A DNA stretch of 64,000 bases from JBAZHE01 sp964547855. Lineage in GTDB: Bacteria > Patescibacteriota > Patescibacteriia > Patescibacteriales > WJLG01. Every line of letters starts with the position of its first letter. The stretch's first letter is position 1. The notes below the pieces were generated by a model that was given only the letters and a program-made list of their open reading frames with translations, searched no databases and was not told the origin of the DNA. Shown here one piece after another: positions 54,051-61,374 of this stretch. The DNA lies in assembly GCA_964547855.1 (NCBI GenBank), contig CAZJPG010000004.1, forward strand, positions 1-64,000, written 5' to 3'. Made by a program: the position numbers and the translations under genes.

Positions 54051-54150
54051 NNNNNNNNNNNNNNNNNNNNNNNNNNNNNNNNNNNNNNNNNNNNNNNNNN
54101 NNNNNNNNNNNNNNNNNNNNNNNNNNNNNNNNNNNNNNNNNNNNNNNNNN
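54051..54150. other. assembly gap of 100 N
   Basis: Exactly 100 N, the usual placeholder for an unknown distance. The bases on either side join to give an intact tRNA acceptor stem, so the assembler broke inside the repeat array. Confidence 0.98.
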
Positions 54151-54216
54151 CAGTAGGAATCGAACCTACATCGCAAGATCCGGAATCTTGCGTCCTATCC
54201 ATTGAACGATGGGCGC
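54151..54216 (-). tRNA. tRNA-Arg (anticodon CCG), 3' end in the gap
   Basis: On the minus strand the gene starts GCGCCCA at 54216. D-arm GTTC-AATGGAT-AGGAC, anticodon arm CAAGA-TTCCGGA-TCTTG (anticodon CCG, reading CGG) and T-arm GTAGG-TTCGATT-CCTAC are intact. The last six bases of the acceptor stem and the discriminator fall in the gap but are present at 54045-54050. CCA is not encoded in the flanking copies. Confidence 0.9.
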
Positions 54217-54276
54217 CTTTTATTAAATTATCGATTAACGGTCGTCAGTTGTCAATTATTCAATTGTTTTTTTAGC

Positions 54277-54305
54277 TTGACATTTTTAACTAAATAGCGT
54301 ATATT
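54277..54305 (+). promoter_or_regulatory. promoter of the 206-residue membrane-protein gene
   Basis: TTGACA (54277-54282), 17-bp spacer, TATATT (54300-54305). Confidence 0.7.
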
Positions 54306-54370
54306 AAACTGAATGTTTTTGTCCTTTATAATCATTTAAAATAAGAAATCATAACGAAGGAGGTCGAATA

Positions 54371-54991
54371 GTGGTTAGAGTTAGCATGTTTTCTTCCGAG
54401 ACTAGATTCAATGAACGGCTCAATGAAAAGCTTGGCAAACATCGCGAGTCTTTGACGAAGCAGGAGAGGAAAATTCTAGATGGTCTTGATGTCCCTAACA
54501 ACATAAGGGAGAGGGCCGAAAGCGTTTGGCTTAAAGAAAAGAACAGCGAGAAGATAGAGAAAGTCGGAACTTTTGTAGCCGTTTTTATGCACCCCATTCT
54601 TTTGAGTCTTCTCTTGGTTAGTCATTTGTTTCCGAAGAATTTTTTTCTAGCCAATCTTGACTGGCTGGCATTGATTTTGATTTGGATATATGCGTTTATT
54701 CCGTCGATCATGCTTATGCTCTCTCGAGCGGCTGGCATAGTTTCAGCTAAAAGCGGTGTCATTTATGCCAAAGTAAATTTGACGGTGTTGGCTAAAAGAT
54801 CTTTTTTTAGTGTCTATTCAAAGGTGATGTTTTTCGCGTTATTATATTTTCTTGTTTGCACCGGACATATATTCACTACGTCGATATTAGTGTTGTTGTG
54901 GATCGCCAATTTCGTTGTATTCTTGGTATTAAAGGATAAGTTGAAAAAGATCGTTTTTCTTGGCAGGCAAGTTGAGAAAATGGAAAGTTGA
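54371..54991 (+). CDS. polytopic membrane protein, unknown
   Basis: 206 residues. An amphipathic, charged N-terminal part (1-65, Glu/Lys/Arg-rich) is followed by about four hydrophobic segments (about 65-85, 95-115, 150-170, 172-190) and a short basic tail. GTG 54371 has AAGGAGG at 7 bp; ATG 54386 is an alternative. It has its own promoter. No family is recognised. It lies between the two tRNA-Arg loci. Confidence 0.7.
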   Translation: MVRVSMFSSETRFNERLNEKLGKHRESLTKQERKILDGLDVPNNIRERAESVWLKEKNSEKIEKVGTFVAVFMHPILLSLLLVSHLFPKNFFLANLDWLALILIWIYAFIPSIMLMLSRAAGIVSAKSGVIYAKVNLTVLAKRSFFSVYSKVMFFALLYFLVCTGHIFTTSILVLLWIANFVVFLVLKDKLKKIVFLGRQVEKMES

Positions 54992-55051
54992 TCTTTGTTT
55001 TGTTCACACAAGGGAACGTCTTTATGGCAGTCCCTTTTTTATTTGTACAAT

Positions 55052-55450
55052 ATTGCCCATAACAAAAAATCCTTTCCCTGGCCTTTGTTCTGTGCACTCG
55101 CTAGGAATCGAAGGGCGTAAAGCCCGTCTCCCCAGAAGGACTTATTGGTTTTGTCACTTTGATGGTCTAAGGGTTTTTTGACGGCATGTCTAAAATTAAG
55201 CCTCCTTTTACTAAGTTCTCATCTCTAGCGATTGCCCATAACAAAAAGCCCCTTTCGGGGCCTTTGTTCTGTGCACTCGCTAGGAATCGAAGGGCGTAAA
55301 GCCCGTCTCCCCAGAAGGACTTATTGGTTTTGTCACTTTGATGGTCTAAGGGTTTTTTGACGGCATGTCTAAAATTAAGCCTCCTTTTACTAAGTTCTCA
55401 TCTCTAGCGATTGCCCATAACAAAAAGCCCCTTTCGGGGCCTTTGTTCTG
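55052..55450 (-). repeat. tandem repeat array at tRNA-Arg(GCG), 179-bp unit
   Basis: Two complete 179-bp units plus a partial third: the junction GTGCACTCGCTAGGAATCGA starts at 55092, 55271 and 55450. In tRNA orientation each unit has the tRNA 3' end from the T-loop, a terminator (GGCCCC-GAAA-GGGGC, T5), a core, and the same conserved end as the tRNA-Arg(CCG) array. The outermost copy has a changed terminator stem, so this is not an exact assembly duplication. Confidence 0.92.
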
Positions 55451-55522
55451 TGCACTCGCTAGGAATCGAACCTAGATTACAAGATCCGCAATCTTGTGTC
55501 CTATCCATTGAACGACGAGTGC
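55451..55522 (-). tRNA. tRNA-Arg (anticodon GCG)
   Basis: 72 nt on the minus strand: acceptor GCACTCG/CGAGTGC with A discriminator, D-arm, anticodon arm CAAGA-TTGCGGA-TCTTG (anticodon GCG) and T-arm CTAGG-TTCGATT-CCTAG all pair. CCA is not encoded. Most bacteria read CGU/CGC with tRNA-Arg(ACG) edited to inosine; GCG suggests this lineage may do without that editing. Confidence 0.95.
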
Positions 55523-55574
55523 AATTTGTTTTTCAAACTCGGAATACAGTATGATTTTTTACGCACATCTCCTT

Positions 55575-55609
55575 ATCCGCCTTGGGCGGATCCATTGAAC
55601 GACGAGTGC
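55575..55609 (-). repeat. tRNA-Arg(GCG) 5' fragment interrupted by a GC-rich hairpin
   Basis: The 20 bp 55590-55609 exactly repeat the tRNA 5' end (55503-55522). In tRNA sense the copy breaks in the D-loop and continues into a hairpin, ATCCGCC (55575-55581) with GGCGGAT (55585-55591). It is not a functional tRNA. Confidence 0.85.
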
Positions 55610-55661
55610 GTACTTTATCAATTAAAAACTAAAAAACTAAAACTGTCAATGATTGACGAAA

Positions 55662-55682
55662 AAAACGGGGATTTCGCCCCGT
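55662..55682 (-). terminator. terminator of the 197-residue gene
   Basis: ACGGGG (55665-55670) pairs with CCCCGT (55677-55682); T-run on the minus strand. Confidence 0.75.
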
Positions 55683-55700
55683 GTAGAACGATTTTATGAC

Positions 55701-56294
55701 TTACATCTTTAACATATCTGATAATTTTTCGGAAAGGGGAATGTCGGTCCTTTCTGTATCTTCCTTGATGTATTTTAGGAGGTTTTTGCGTATGACCACT
55801 GGATTCATGTCGTCCAAGGGGATTGAAAGGCGGGTGCGGGCAAAGTTCATTAACCAAAGCATCCATTCATAGCGTCCGGCTTTGGCTGCTCCGGAAACTT
55901 GCGGTTTAACGAAGCGTTTGAATTCTATATATAGATTTTTAATTCCATCCTTTGGTCGATAGATTATGAAGAAGTTGTCCAATTGCTCATATACATAGAA
56001 TTCCTTGCCAACTTTGACTCCATCGTCGCTTAATTCAATGTCTAAGATGGCTGGCTTGGCGCCGTCGGTCAAGATTATCAAAATGGCGCCAAGTATGATT
56101 ATGACGACGAATATATAATTCAGGGTCAAGAGGGCATAGACTATGCAAATAACGGCGACTAAGCTGGCTATAAGGTACCAGCGGCGATTTTTTTTGGGAC
56201 TTACGTATTCCTGAACTTTCCAGGAAATGATGTCGTCTTCCGACCTTATTTCCTCGACTTTTTTCTTTTCTTCGTCCATATGATTGACAGTCAT
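55701..56294 (-). CDS. membrane protein with two adjacent TM helices
   Basis: 197 residues. A charged cytoplasmic start (1-38) is followed by two close hydrophobic helices (about 40-60 and 63-80) and a soluble C-terminal domain that begins AILDIELSDDGVKVG, similar in layout to PH-like membrane proteins. No catalytic motif. ATG 56294 and ATG 56279 are both possible. It has no Shine-Dalgarno sequence, like the core genes. Confidence 0.75.
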   Translation of the reverse strand: MTVNHMDEEKKKVEEIRSEDDIISWKVQEYVSPKKNRRWYLIASLVAVICIVYALLTLNYIFVVIIILGAILIILTDGAKPAILDIELSDDGVKVGKEFYVYEQLDNFFIIYRPKDGIKNLYIEFKRFVKPQVSGAAKAGRYEWMLWLMNFARTRLSIPLDDMNPVVIRKNLLKYIKEDTERTDIPLSEKLSDMLKM

Positions 56295-56327
56295 TTTTTT
56301 ATCTTATATCATTAGTATATCATAAAA

Positions 56328-56354
56328 AACCAGCTTAAGGAAAGCTGGTTTTTA
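56328..56354. terminator. hairpin between divergent units
   Basis: AACCAGCTT (56328-56336) pairs with AAGCTGGTT (56342-56350), A-run left, T-run right. It lies upstream of both neighbours, so its role is unclear; it may insulate the tRNA-Ser unit. Confidence 0.55.
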
Positions 56355-56360
56355 GAGGGA

Positions 56361-56438
56361 TTTGGAGAGTTGGCTGATGCGCCCGAGGCGCATCTGTTAG
56401 CGCCGAGGGAAAACCCGCCTTGGGCGGGGTGGCTGAAA
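56361..56438 (+). repeat. broken tRNA-Ser 5' copy carrying two GC-rich hairpins
   Basis: TTTGGAGAGTTGGCTGA (56361-56377) repeats the tRNA-Ser 5' region (56704-56720) and GTGGCTGAAA (56429-56438) repeats 56721-56730. In the true tRNA these two pieces are adjacent; here 51 bp separate them, forming hairpins TGCGCC/GGCGCA and CCCGCC/GGCGGG. Confidence 0.88.
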
Positions 56439-56440
56439 TT

Positions 56441-56701
56441 ATGTATTATGTGTATATAATATATAGTAAAAAAATCAGCAAGTTTTATATAGGAAGTACT
56501 GGTGATTTAAAGGATAGAATGACCAGGCATAATTCTGGTAGGTCTGTCTTTACAAAAAATGGTGTGCCATGGGAACTTGTTCATTATCAAGCTTTTTGTG
56601 AGAAGGCCGATGCTTTAAGGGAAGAGTTGTTTTTAAAAACCGGGAAAGGTCGGGAGCGCAGAAAGTTTTTGCTAAATGATTTTTTGAAAAAGATAAAATA
56701 A
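56441..56701 (+). CDS. GIY-YIG family nuclease
   Basis: 86 residues from ATG 56441, the normal size of stand-alone GIY-YIG proteins (YhbQ-like). The landmarks are present: YVYII...FYIG (the GIY-YIG strands), the Arg in LKDRMTRHNSG, and the catalytic Glu in LREELFLKTGKGRERR. The family cuts DNA and includes homing endonucleases and repair-associated enzymes. The gene starts 2 bp after a broken copy of the tRNA-Ser 5' end and stops 5 bp before the intact tRNA-Ser, so it sits exactly between the duplicated target sequences, which looks like a mobile element in the tRNA gene. An upstream TTG in frame (56420) lies in the hairpin and is not preferred. Confidence 0.9.
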   Translation: MYYVYIIYSKKISKFYIGSTGDLKDRMTRHNSGRSVFTKNGVPWELVHYQAFCEKADALREELFLKTGKGRERRKFLLNDFLKKIK

Positions 56702-56706
56702 AATTT

Positions 56707-56793
56707 GGAGAGTTGGCTGAGTGGCTGAAAGCAACACACTGCTAATGTGTTGACCTCGCAAGGGGTCCGTGGGTTCGAATCCCACACTCTCCG
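56707..56793 (+). tRNA. tRNA-Ser (anticodon GCU)
   Basis: 87 nt. Acceptor GGAGAGT with ACTCTCC and G discriminator, anticodon arm ACACA-CTGCTAA-TGTGT (anticodon GCT), a long class II variable arm, and T-arm GTGGG-TTCGAAT-CCCAC. CCA is not encoded. It stands intact directly after the GIY-YIG gene. Confidence 0.96.
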
Positions 56794-56825
56794 CAGAGAC
56801 AATTTAGTATCGTGCATACCCACAA

Positions 56826-56849
56826 GCCTCGTTTTTGCGAGGCTTTTTT
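56826..56849 (+). terminator. terminator of tRNA-Ser
   Basis: GCCTCG (56826-56831) pairs with CGAGGC (56838-56843), then T6. Confidence 0.85.
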
Positions 56850-56865
56850 GGTATAGTATTTCAAT

Positions 56866-57888
56866 ATGGGACAAGGTAATATAAGAAACAAATATTGTCA
56901 TTGTGGTAGCGGAAAAAAGTATAAATTTTGTTGTATGAGAAAAGAAGACGCTATAAAAAGAGAGGAGATTAATAAAAAGATTTCTTCTGCTTTGCGCTCT
57001 TTTAGGGCGAAAGAATGTTTGTATCCGGATCACAGTAATTGTAAAGGAAAAATTATAGAGGCCCACTCAATACAAAATAATAAAACTTTATCGAAAATAT
57101 CTGAAAACGGTGAAGTTATGATGATATCTCACGACGCTACAGAGTTTGACTTTAAAGTAAGAGCTAAAAAAATTGGCAGATCTAGGGCTACGGTGTTTAC
57201 CGGATTTTGCGGTTATCATGACAAGACGGTCTTTCAATCAATAGAAGATAATGTTTATACTCCTGGAGATTTAGAGCAAAATGCCTTGTTTGCTTATAGA
57301 GCTTTTGCGAAAGAGTTTCATGCAAAGTTGAGTGCCTATAATTTTTTTAAAGACCATGAAGGTGACGGCTTAGCTGGTAACGAGGCAGCGAAAAGGGATG
57401 CGGATTATTACCAGAATGTTTTTGGAAGAATGTTTAAGGAGAAAGACTTTGGTTTGGTTGAAACAAAATACATCTCACTTCCTGATGAATTTGATTTTGC
57501 TGTGAGCGGTGGTATTACTTTTAATTACGATTTTATAGGTAATCAAGTTAATGACTTGCTTGATTTGGAAAAAAGAGCAGTCTCTGTGTTTGTAACAATT
57601 TTTCCCGAAAACGGGAAAACTAATTTTTTGTTTAGCTATTTAAGCGAAGATAGTTCTTTTTTTGAATTTTTAGACGAACAGCTTGTGAATATTGATGATA
57701 AAAATTTTAAAATAAGAATATCAAATTTAGTAACGTTAATGGAAAATATTGTTATTTCACCAATTTTGTGGTCTAAAGTTGGGGAAAGTAGTCAAAAGAT
57801 AGTTTTAAGTAGGTTTGAAAAAAATTTAAAAGAAGAAGATGTGCCAGGTGAATTATCTGTAGATCATGGCTTTAATTTTTTTATTTGA
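56866..57888 (+). CDS. SEC-C zinc-motif protein, possibly HNH-like
   Basis: 340 residues, AT-rich. The N-terminus has the SEC-C zinc motif CHCGSGKKYKFCC (residues 11-23). It is followed near residue 50 by CLYPDHSNCKGKIIEAHSIQ, a Cys/His arrangement that recalls HNH/zinc-ribbon nucleases. The remaining sequence is not recognised. SEC-C motifs occur in many accessory proteins, including phage-defence ones. The gene starts an accessory region after tRNA-Ser; TATAGT at 56852 would give a leaderless transcript. Its 3' end overlaps the convergent recombinase by 8 bp. Confidence 0.8.
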   Translation: MGQGNIRNKYCHCGSGKKYKFCCMRKEDAIKREEINKKISSALRSFRAKECLYPDHSNCKGKIIEAHSIQNNKTLSKISENGEVMMISHDATEFDFKVRAKKIGRSRATVFTGFCGYHDKTVFQSIEDNVYTPGDLEQNALFAYRAFAKEFHAKLSAYNFFKDHEGDGLAGNEAAKRDADYYQNVFGRMFKEKDFGLVETKYISLPDEFDFAVSGGITFNYDFIGNQVNDLLDLEKRAVSVFVTIFPENGKTNFLFSYLSEDSSFFEFLDEQLVNIDDKNFKIRISNLVTLMENIVISPILWSKVGESSQKIVLSRFEKNLKEEDVPGELSVDHGFNFFI

Positions 57889-59197
57889 TGCTTAAAGCTT
57901 TGTCCTTGTAAGATATTCTCGATTTTAGATTTCCCAATAACTCTCTTTTTTCCGATACCGACCCTTCTTTCAAAATATATTTAGCATAATTTCGTATATC
58001 CATATCGTCTCTGGCTTTTGCCTTGTCCGCACTGCCAAGCACAGACCTTTGAAAGATGTTAAATCTGGCGATTTCATCTTCTAGTCTTTGCCGCATGCCA
58101 AGTTCGTTAATATCTAGTTTGTCCAATATTTTTAATAATTCGGCAATCAGTTCTTCTTCTCGGATATATTTATTTTTGCAATTCCTATCTCTTGCTCGGG
58201 AGCAGGAATAGTAGACGTATCTATTTTGCGTTCCGTCTTTTAGTAGTTTGAATTTCTCTTGGGCGGACATGCCTGATCCGCAATAACCGCAAGTAAATAA
58301 TTTTGTAAAAGAGAATTCGTGGCTTTCTCGGTCTATTTGATCTCGTTTTAATTGCGCCCTGGCTTTTTCAAATAATTCTTTGGTGATAATCGGCTCATGT
58401 TTGCCTTGGTACCAGTTGCCGCTGTTTTTTGGATATTCAAACATTCCATAATAGAAAGGGCTATCTAGGACACGATAAATTCCGCTTTGGGTTAATGATT
58501 TGTTTCCCCTGGTTTTGAAGTTGATCTCGAATTTGAGCCAGTTGAATATTTTTCTCCCTGACCAATTATCGTTGGCCAGTTTTTCAAACATCATCCTCAC
58601 TATTGGCGCCCTGTCAGGATCAATCATTAATTGTCCCTTCTTATCCAAGCTTCTTTGGTTTAGGTAGCCTAGTGGTGCCATATTGGGCCACATACCCATC
58701 TCCACCCTTGTTCGCAGTCCGCGCTTAACATTTATGCCACGGTTGTCGTTTTCTAGCTTTGCCTGTGACCCTAAAATCATCAGTAGAAACTTTTCATTTG
58801 GGTTGTTGCTAAAACTTTGGCCAAAGGTCCTGATCTCCTTTAATGCCCCAGAATCCATTAAATCTACAATCCTGCCCAAGTCTCCAGCGTTTCTGGAAAT
58901 ACGATCTGGTGCCCAAGTTAGAATGCCGTTAAATTTTCCCAGCTTTAATTCTTCGATGATCTCATTAAAAATCGGCCGCTGGCCAGTTTCTTTGGCCGAG
59001 TGAGATTCTTGCTTAATTGTCACAATTTCCAAATTTTCTCGTTCCGCCAACTGAAGCATCTCTTTAATTTGGCTATCAATCGATAGAACCTGTCTTTCCT
59101 CGGATTCGCTTGATTTGCGTGCGTAAAGGCAGTATTTGACCTTTACGGGGGTTGTTATTTTGGCCATGGTCCCCACAGGCGTTGTTGTTGTGTTCAT
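57881..59197 (-). CDS. serine site-specific recombinase
   Basis: 438 residues. N-terminal resolvase domain with YARKS (catalytic Ser29) and RISRNAGDLGRIVDLM, then the recombinase domain (about 175-280) and a zinc ribbon (CGYCG...CSRARDRNC), with a C-terminal helical part. This is the large-serine-recombinase layout, used by phages and integrative elements for integration and excision. ATG at residue 11 is an alternative start. It shares the region with a restriction-modification locus, so it may have mobilised the island. No attachment site was identified next to it. Confidence 0.92.
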   Translation of the reverse strand: MNTTTTPVGTMAKITTPVKVKYCLYARKSSESEERQVLSIDSQIKEMLQLAERENLEIVTIKQESHSAKETGQRPIFNEIIEELKLGKFNGILTWAPDRISRNAGDLGRIVDLMDSGALKEIRTFGQSFSNNPNEKFLLMILGSQAKLENDNRGINVKRGLRTRVEMGMWPNMAPLGYLNQRSLDKKGQLMIDPDRAPIVRMMFEKLANDNWSGRKIFNWLKFEINFKTRGNKSLTQSGIYRVLDSPFYYGMFEYPKNSGNWYQGKHEPIITKELFEKARAQLKRDQIDRESHEFSFTKLFTCGYCGSGMSAQEKFKLLKDGTQNRYVYYSCSRARDRNCKNKYIREEELIAELLKILDKLDINELGMRQRLEDEIARFNIFQRSVLGSADKAKARDDMDIRNYAKYILKEGSVSEKRELLGNLKSRISYKDKALSIK

Positions 59198-59308
59198 ATA
59201 CCTAATGAATGACGCAATCGTTCGAAGAAGTCTAGGGTGTTAAATGTAGGTAAAATGTAGATAACTTTTAGTAAAATACGCTTATTTTAAAGAAAAACAA
59301 TTTACATT

Positions 59309-59328
59309 AACCTATGAAAACCTATGAA
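59309..59328 (+). promoter_or_regulatory. direct repeat upstream of the R-M promoter, possible operator
   Basis: The word AACCTATGAA occurs twice in tandem directly 5' of the -35 box. It could bind the HTH domain fused to HsdM; this is inference. The rest of 59198-59308 shows no clear feature. Confidence 0.35.
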
Positions 59329-59331
59329 GCA

Positions 59332-59360
59332 TTGACAATGAACATTTTTGGGTGTATAAT
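59332..59360 (+). promoter_or_regulatory. perfect consensus promoter of the R-M operon
   Basis: TTGACA (59332-59337), 17-bp spacer, TATAAT (59355-59360). The leader to the first small ORF is about 140 nt. Confidence 0.85.
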
Positions 59361-59509
59361 GGATGTATCCTTTTAAAGTAATAATTTTTACCAAGCAAAA
59401 ATCAGCTAATACCCCCTTTGTCCATTTTGCTTATTATCACTGCCCAAACAGGTTACAGCAGACTGTGTTAAGCAGTTGGCAGGATTTATTTCTTGTCTAA
59501 AAAAGCAAT

Positions 59510-59626
59510 ATGGCCAAAACCAAAACTTCGGCATATGGCAAACAGCAACAAAAGATTGTTCCTGTTCGCGGATATGTTAAGAATGGCAAGCGGGTAAAAC
59601 CGCATCGTCGTTCTACTCCTAATTAA
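59510..59626 (+). CDS. 38-residue basic protein
   Basis: ATG 59510. The peptide is strongly basic with VPVRGYVKNGKRVKPHRRS near its end, a style seen in small proteins of mobile elements. It lies between the promoter and hsdM. A small hairpin (ACTCCT/AGGAGT) overlaps its stop. No function can be given. Confidence 0.5.
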   Translation: MAKTKTSAYGKQQQKIVPVRGYVKNGKRVKPHRRSTPN

Positions 59627-59684
59627 GGAGTTGTAGTGGCAATGGGGTGTTAGTTGATTCTTGAATGGTAAAAAATAAAATAAT

Positions 59685-61370
59685 ATGCGCAAAGACATAC
59701 AGGAAAAATTAAAAGAAATGCCGGAGTTGCTCTCTATCGGTCAAGTAGCGGAGATTTTCAGCATTCATCAAGATACTTTAAGAAACTGGGAAAAGGACGG
59801 AATCCTTGTTCCTCTTAGAGTCGGTCCTCGTAAAGATCGTAAATATCGCCCGCAAGATATTCAAGCTATCGTAGATAAGATGGGTAGCAAGCTAACTTTA
59901 CCTCAGCTTGAATCTTTCCTTTGGAAGAGTGCTGATATTCTTCGTGGCAAAATAGACAGCTCGGATTATAAAAAATATATTTTCGGGCTTTTGTTTTATA
60001 AAAGAATGAGTGATGTTTGGGATGAAGAATATGAATCAGTAATGAAAGAGTATAACGACAAGGCCATTGCCGGCGCCGACTATAATCATCGTTTCCAGGT
60101 TCCTAAAGATTGCAAATGGGAAGTTGCCACTGAACAAGCAGAAAGTATTGGTCAAAAGTTGAATGATATTTTTGATAAATTAACTAATGCCAACAGTCCG
60201 AAGTTAGATAAAATTTTTGATGATCTTGATTTTTCAAACAGAGATCGCTTCCCAAACGAAACTCTTCAGCGATTAATAAATCATTTTTCTCAATATAATT
60301 TCGGCAATACTTATATTAGTTCCGATCTTTTGGGTGATGCCTATGAGTATCTTATTAAGCAATTCGCCGCTGATGCCGGTAAAAAGGGCGGATCTTTTTA
60401 CACCCCTCGTGAAGTTGAAAAAGTTATTCTCGGTATTCTTAAGCCCCACCAAAAAGATCATATATACGACCCGACCGTTGGTTCCGGAGGTTTTTTGCTT
60501 GAAGCTTATGATTATCTTAAACAGAAATCTGGTGAGAAGATAGCAAAAACACTTTACCTCTATGGCCAAGAACAAGAATTAAGTACTTTTGCGATTGCGA
60601 GAATTAATATGTTCTTACACGGATTAGATAGTGCCGATATTCGTCGAGGTGACACCTTGGCCAATCCGCAATTTTTAAATCAACAAGGCGGTTTGCAAAC
60701 TTTCGACATTACGGTCGCTAACCCACCCTACTCAATCAAGGATTGGGAGTCGGAGATTTTTAGGACTAATAAATATGGACGGCTTGAGGGATATGATATG
60801 CCACCAGAGAAAAATGCCGATTACGCTTTTGTTTTGCATATCATCAAATCAATGAATGTGAACGGCCGAGCCGGCATCGTGCTTCCGCATGGCGTGCTTA
60901 CTCGCGGCAATGCAGAAGCACGAATTCGGGAGCAGATTTTAAATAATGATCTTATTGAAGCGATTGTAGCTTTACCGTCTAAACTTTTCTATGGCACAGG
61001 TATTCCAGCAGTGGTTATTATTCTTAATAAGAATAAAGCTGAAGATAAGAAAAATAAAGTTTTAATCATTGATGCTGAAAAAGATTTTCAAGAAGGCAAA
61101 AATCAAAACACTCTGCGACCTCAGGATATAGACAAAATAGTCAAGGCTTTTAATGGATATAAGGATATTGATAAGTATGCTCGTGTAGCATCTATTAATG
61201 AAATTAAAGAAAAAGGATACAATTTAAACATCCGCGAATATATCGACTCTTCAGAGGACGAAGAAATAATTGATATAAAACAAGTTAGATGTGAAATAGC
61301 TTCTATTAAAAAGGATCTGGCAAAATCTGATACTTTAGTTGAAAAGTATTTAGACGAGCTTAATTATTAA
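59685..61370 (+). CDS. hsdM: type I restriction-modification DNA methyltransferase with N-terminal HTH
   Basis: 561 residues. Residues about 12-70 are a MerR/excisionase-type helix-turn-helix (SIGQVAEIFSIHQDTLRNWE, then RKYRPQDIQAIV), not part of normal HsdM. The rest is HsdM: helical N-domain (about 75-205), SAM motif DPTVGSGGF (262-270) and catalytic NPPY (346-349), so it should make N6-methyladenine. The fused DNA-binding domain may regulate its own promoter or alter target contact. It is followed after 4 bp by the OLD-type gene and then hsdS; hsdR would lie beyond the window. Confidence 0.95.
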   Translation: MRKDIQEKLKEMPELLSIGQVAEIFSIHQDTLRNWEKDGILVPLRVGPRKDRKYRPQDIQAIVDKMGSKLTLPQLESFLWKSADILRGKIDSSDYKKYIFGLLFYKRMSDVWDEEYESVMKEYNDKAIAGADYNHRFQVPKDCKWEVATEQAESIGQKLNDIFDKLTNANSPKLDKIFDDLDFSNRDRFPNETLQRLINHFSQYNFGNTYISSDLLGDAYEYLIKQFAADAGKKGGSFYTPREVEKVILGILKPHQKDHIYDPTVGSGGFLLEAYDYLKQKSGEKIAKTLYLYGQEQELSTFAIARINMFLHGLDSADIRRGDTLANPQFLNQQGGLQTFDITVANPPYSIKDWESEIFRTNKYGRLEGYDMPPEKNADYAFVLHIIKSMNVNGRAGIVLPHGVLTRGNAEARIREQILNNDLIEAIVALPSKLFYGTGIPAVVIILNKNKAEDKKNKVLIIDAEKDFQEGKNQNTLRPQDIDKIVKAFNGYKDIDKYARVASINEIKEKGYNLNIREYIDSSEDEEIIDIKQVRCEIASIKKDLAKSDTLVEKYLDELNY

Positions 61371-61374
61371 TATT

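Noticed and set aside
53960..54275. Several open frames running through the N gap
   Set aside because: They exist only because N codons are not read as stops; the DNA is tRNA and repeat.
55052..55450. CRISPR array
   Set aside because: The units are long tandem copies with no short repeats alternating with unique spacers, and no cas genes are present.
55590..55609. Additional tRNA-Arg gene
   Set aside because: Only 20 bp of the 5' end are present, ending in a hairpin; no anticodon or T-arm follows.
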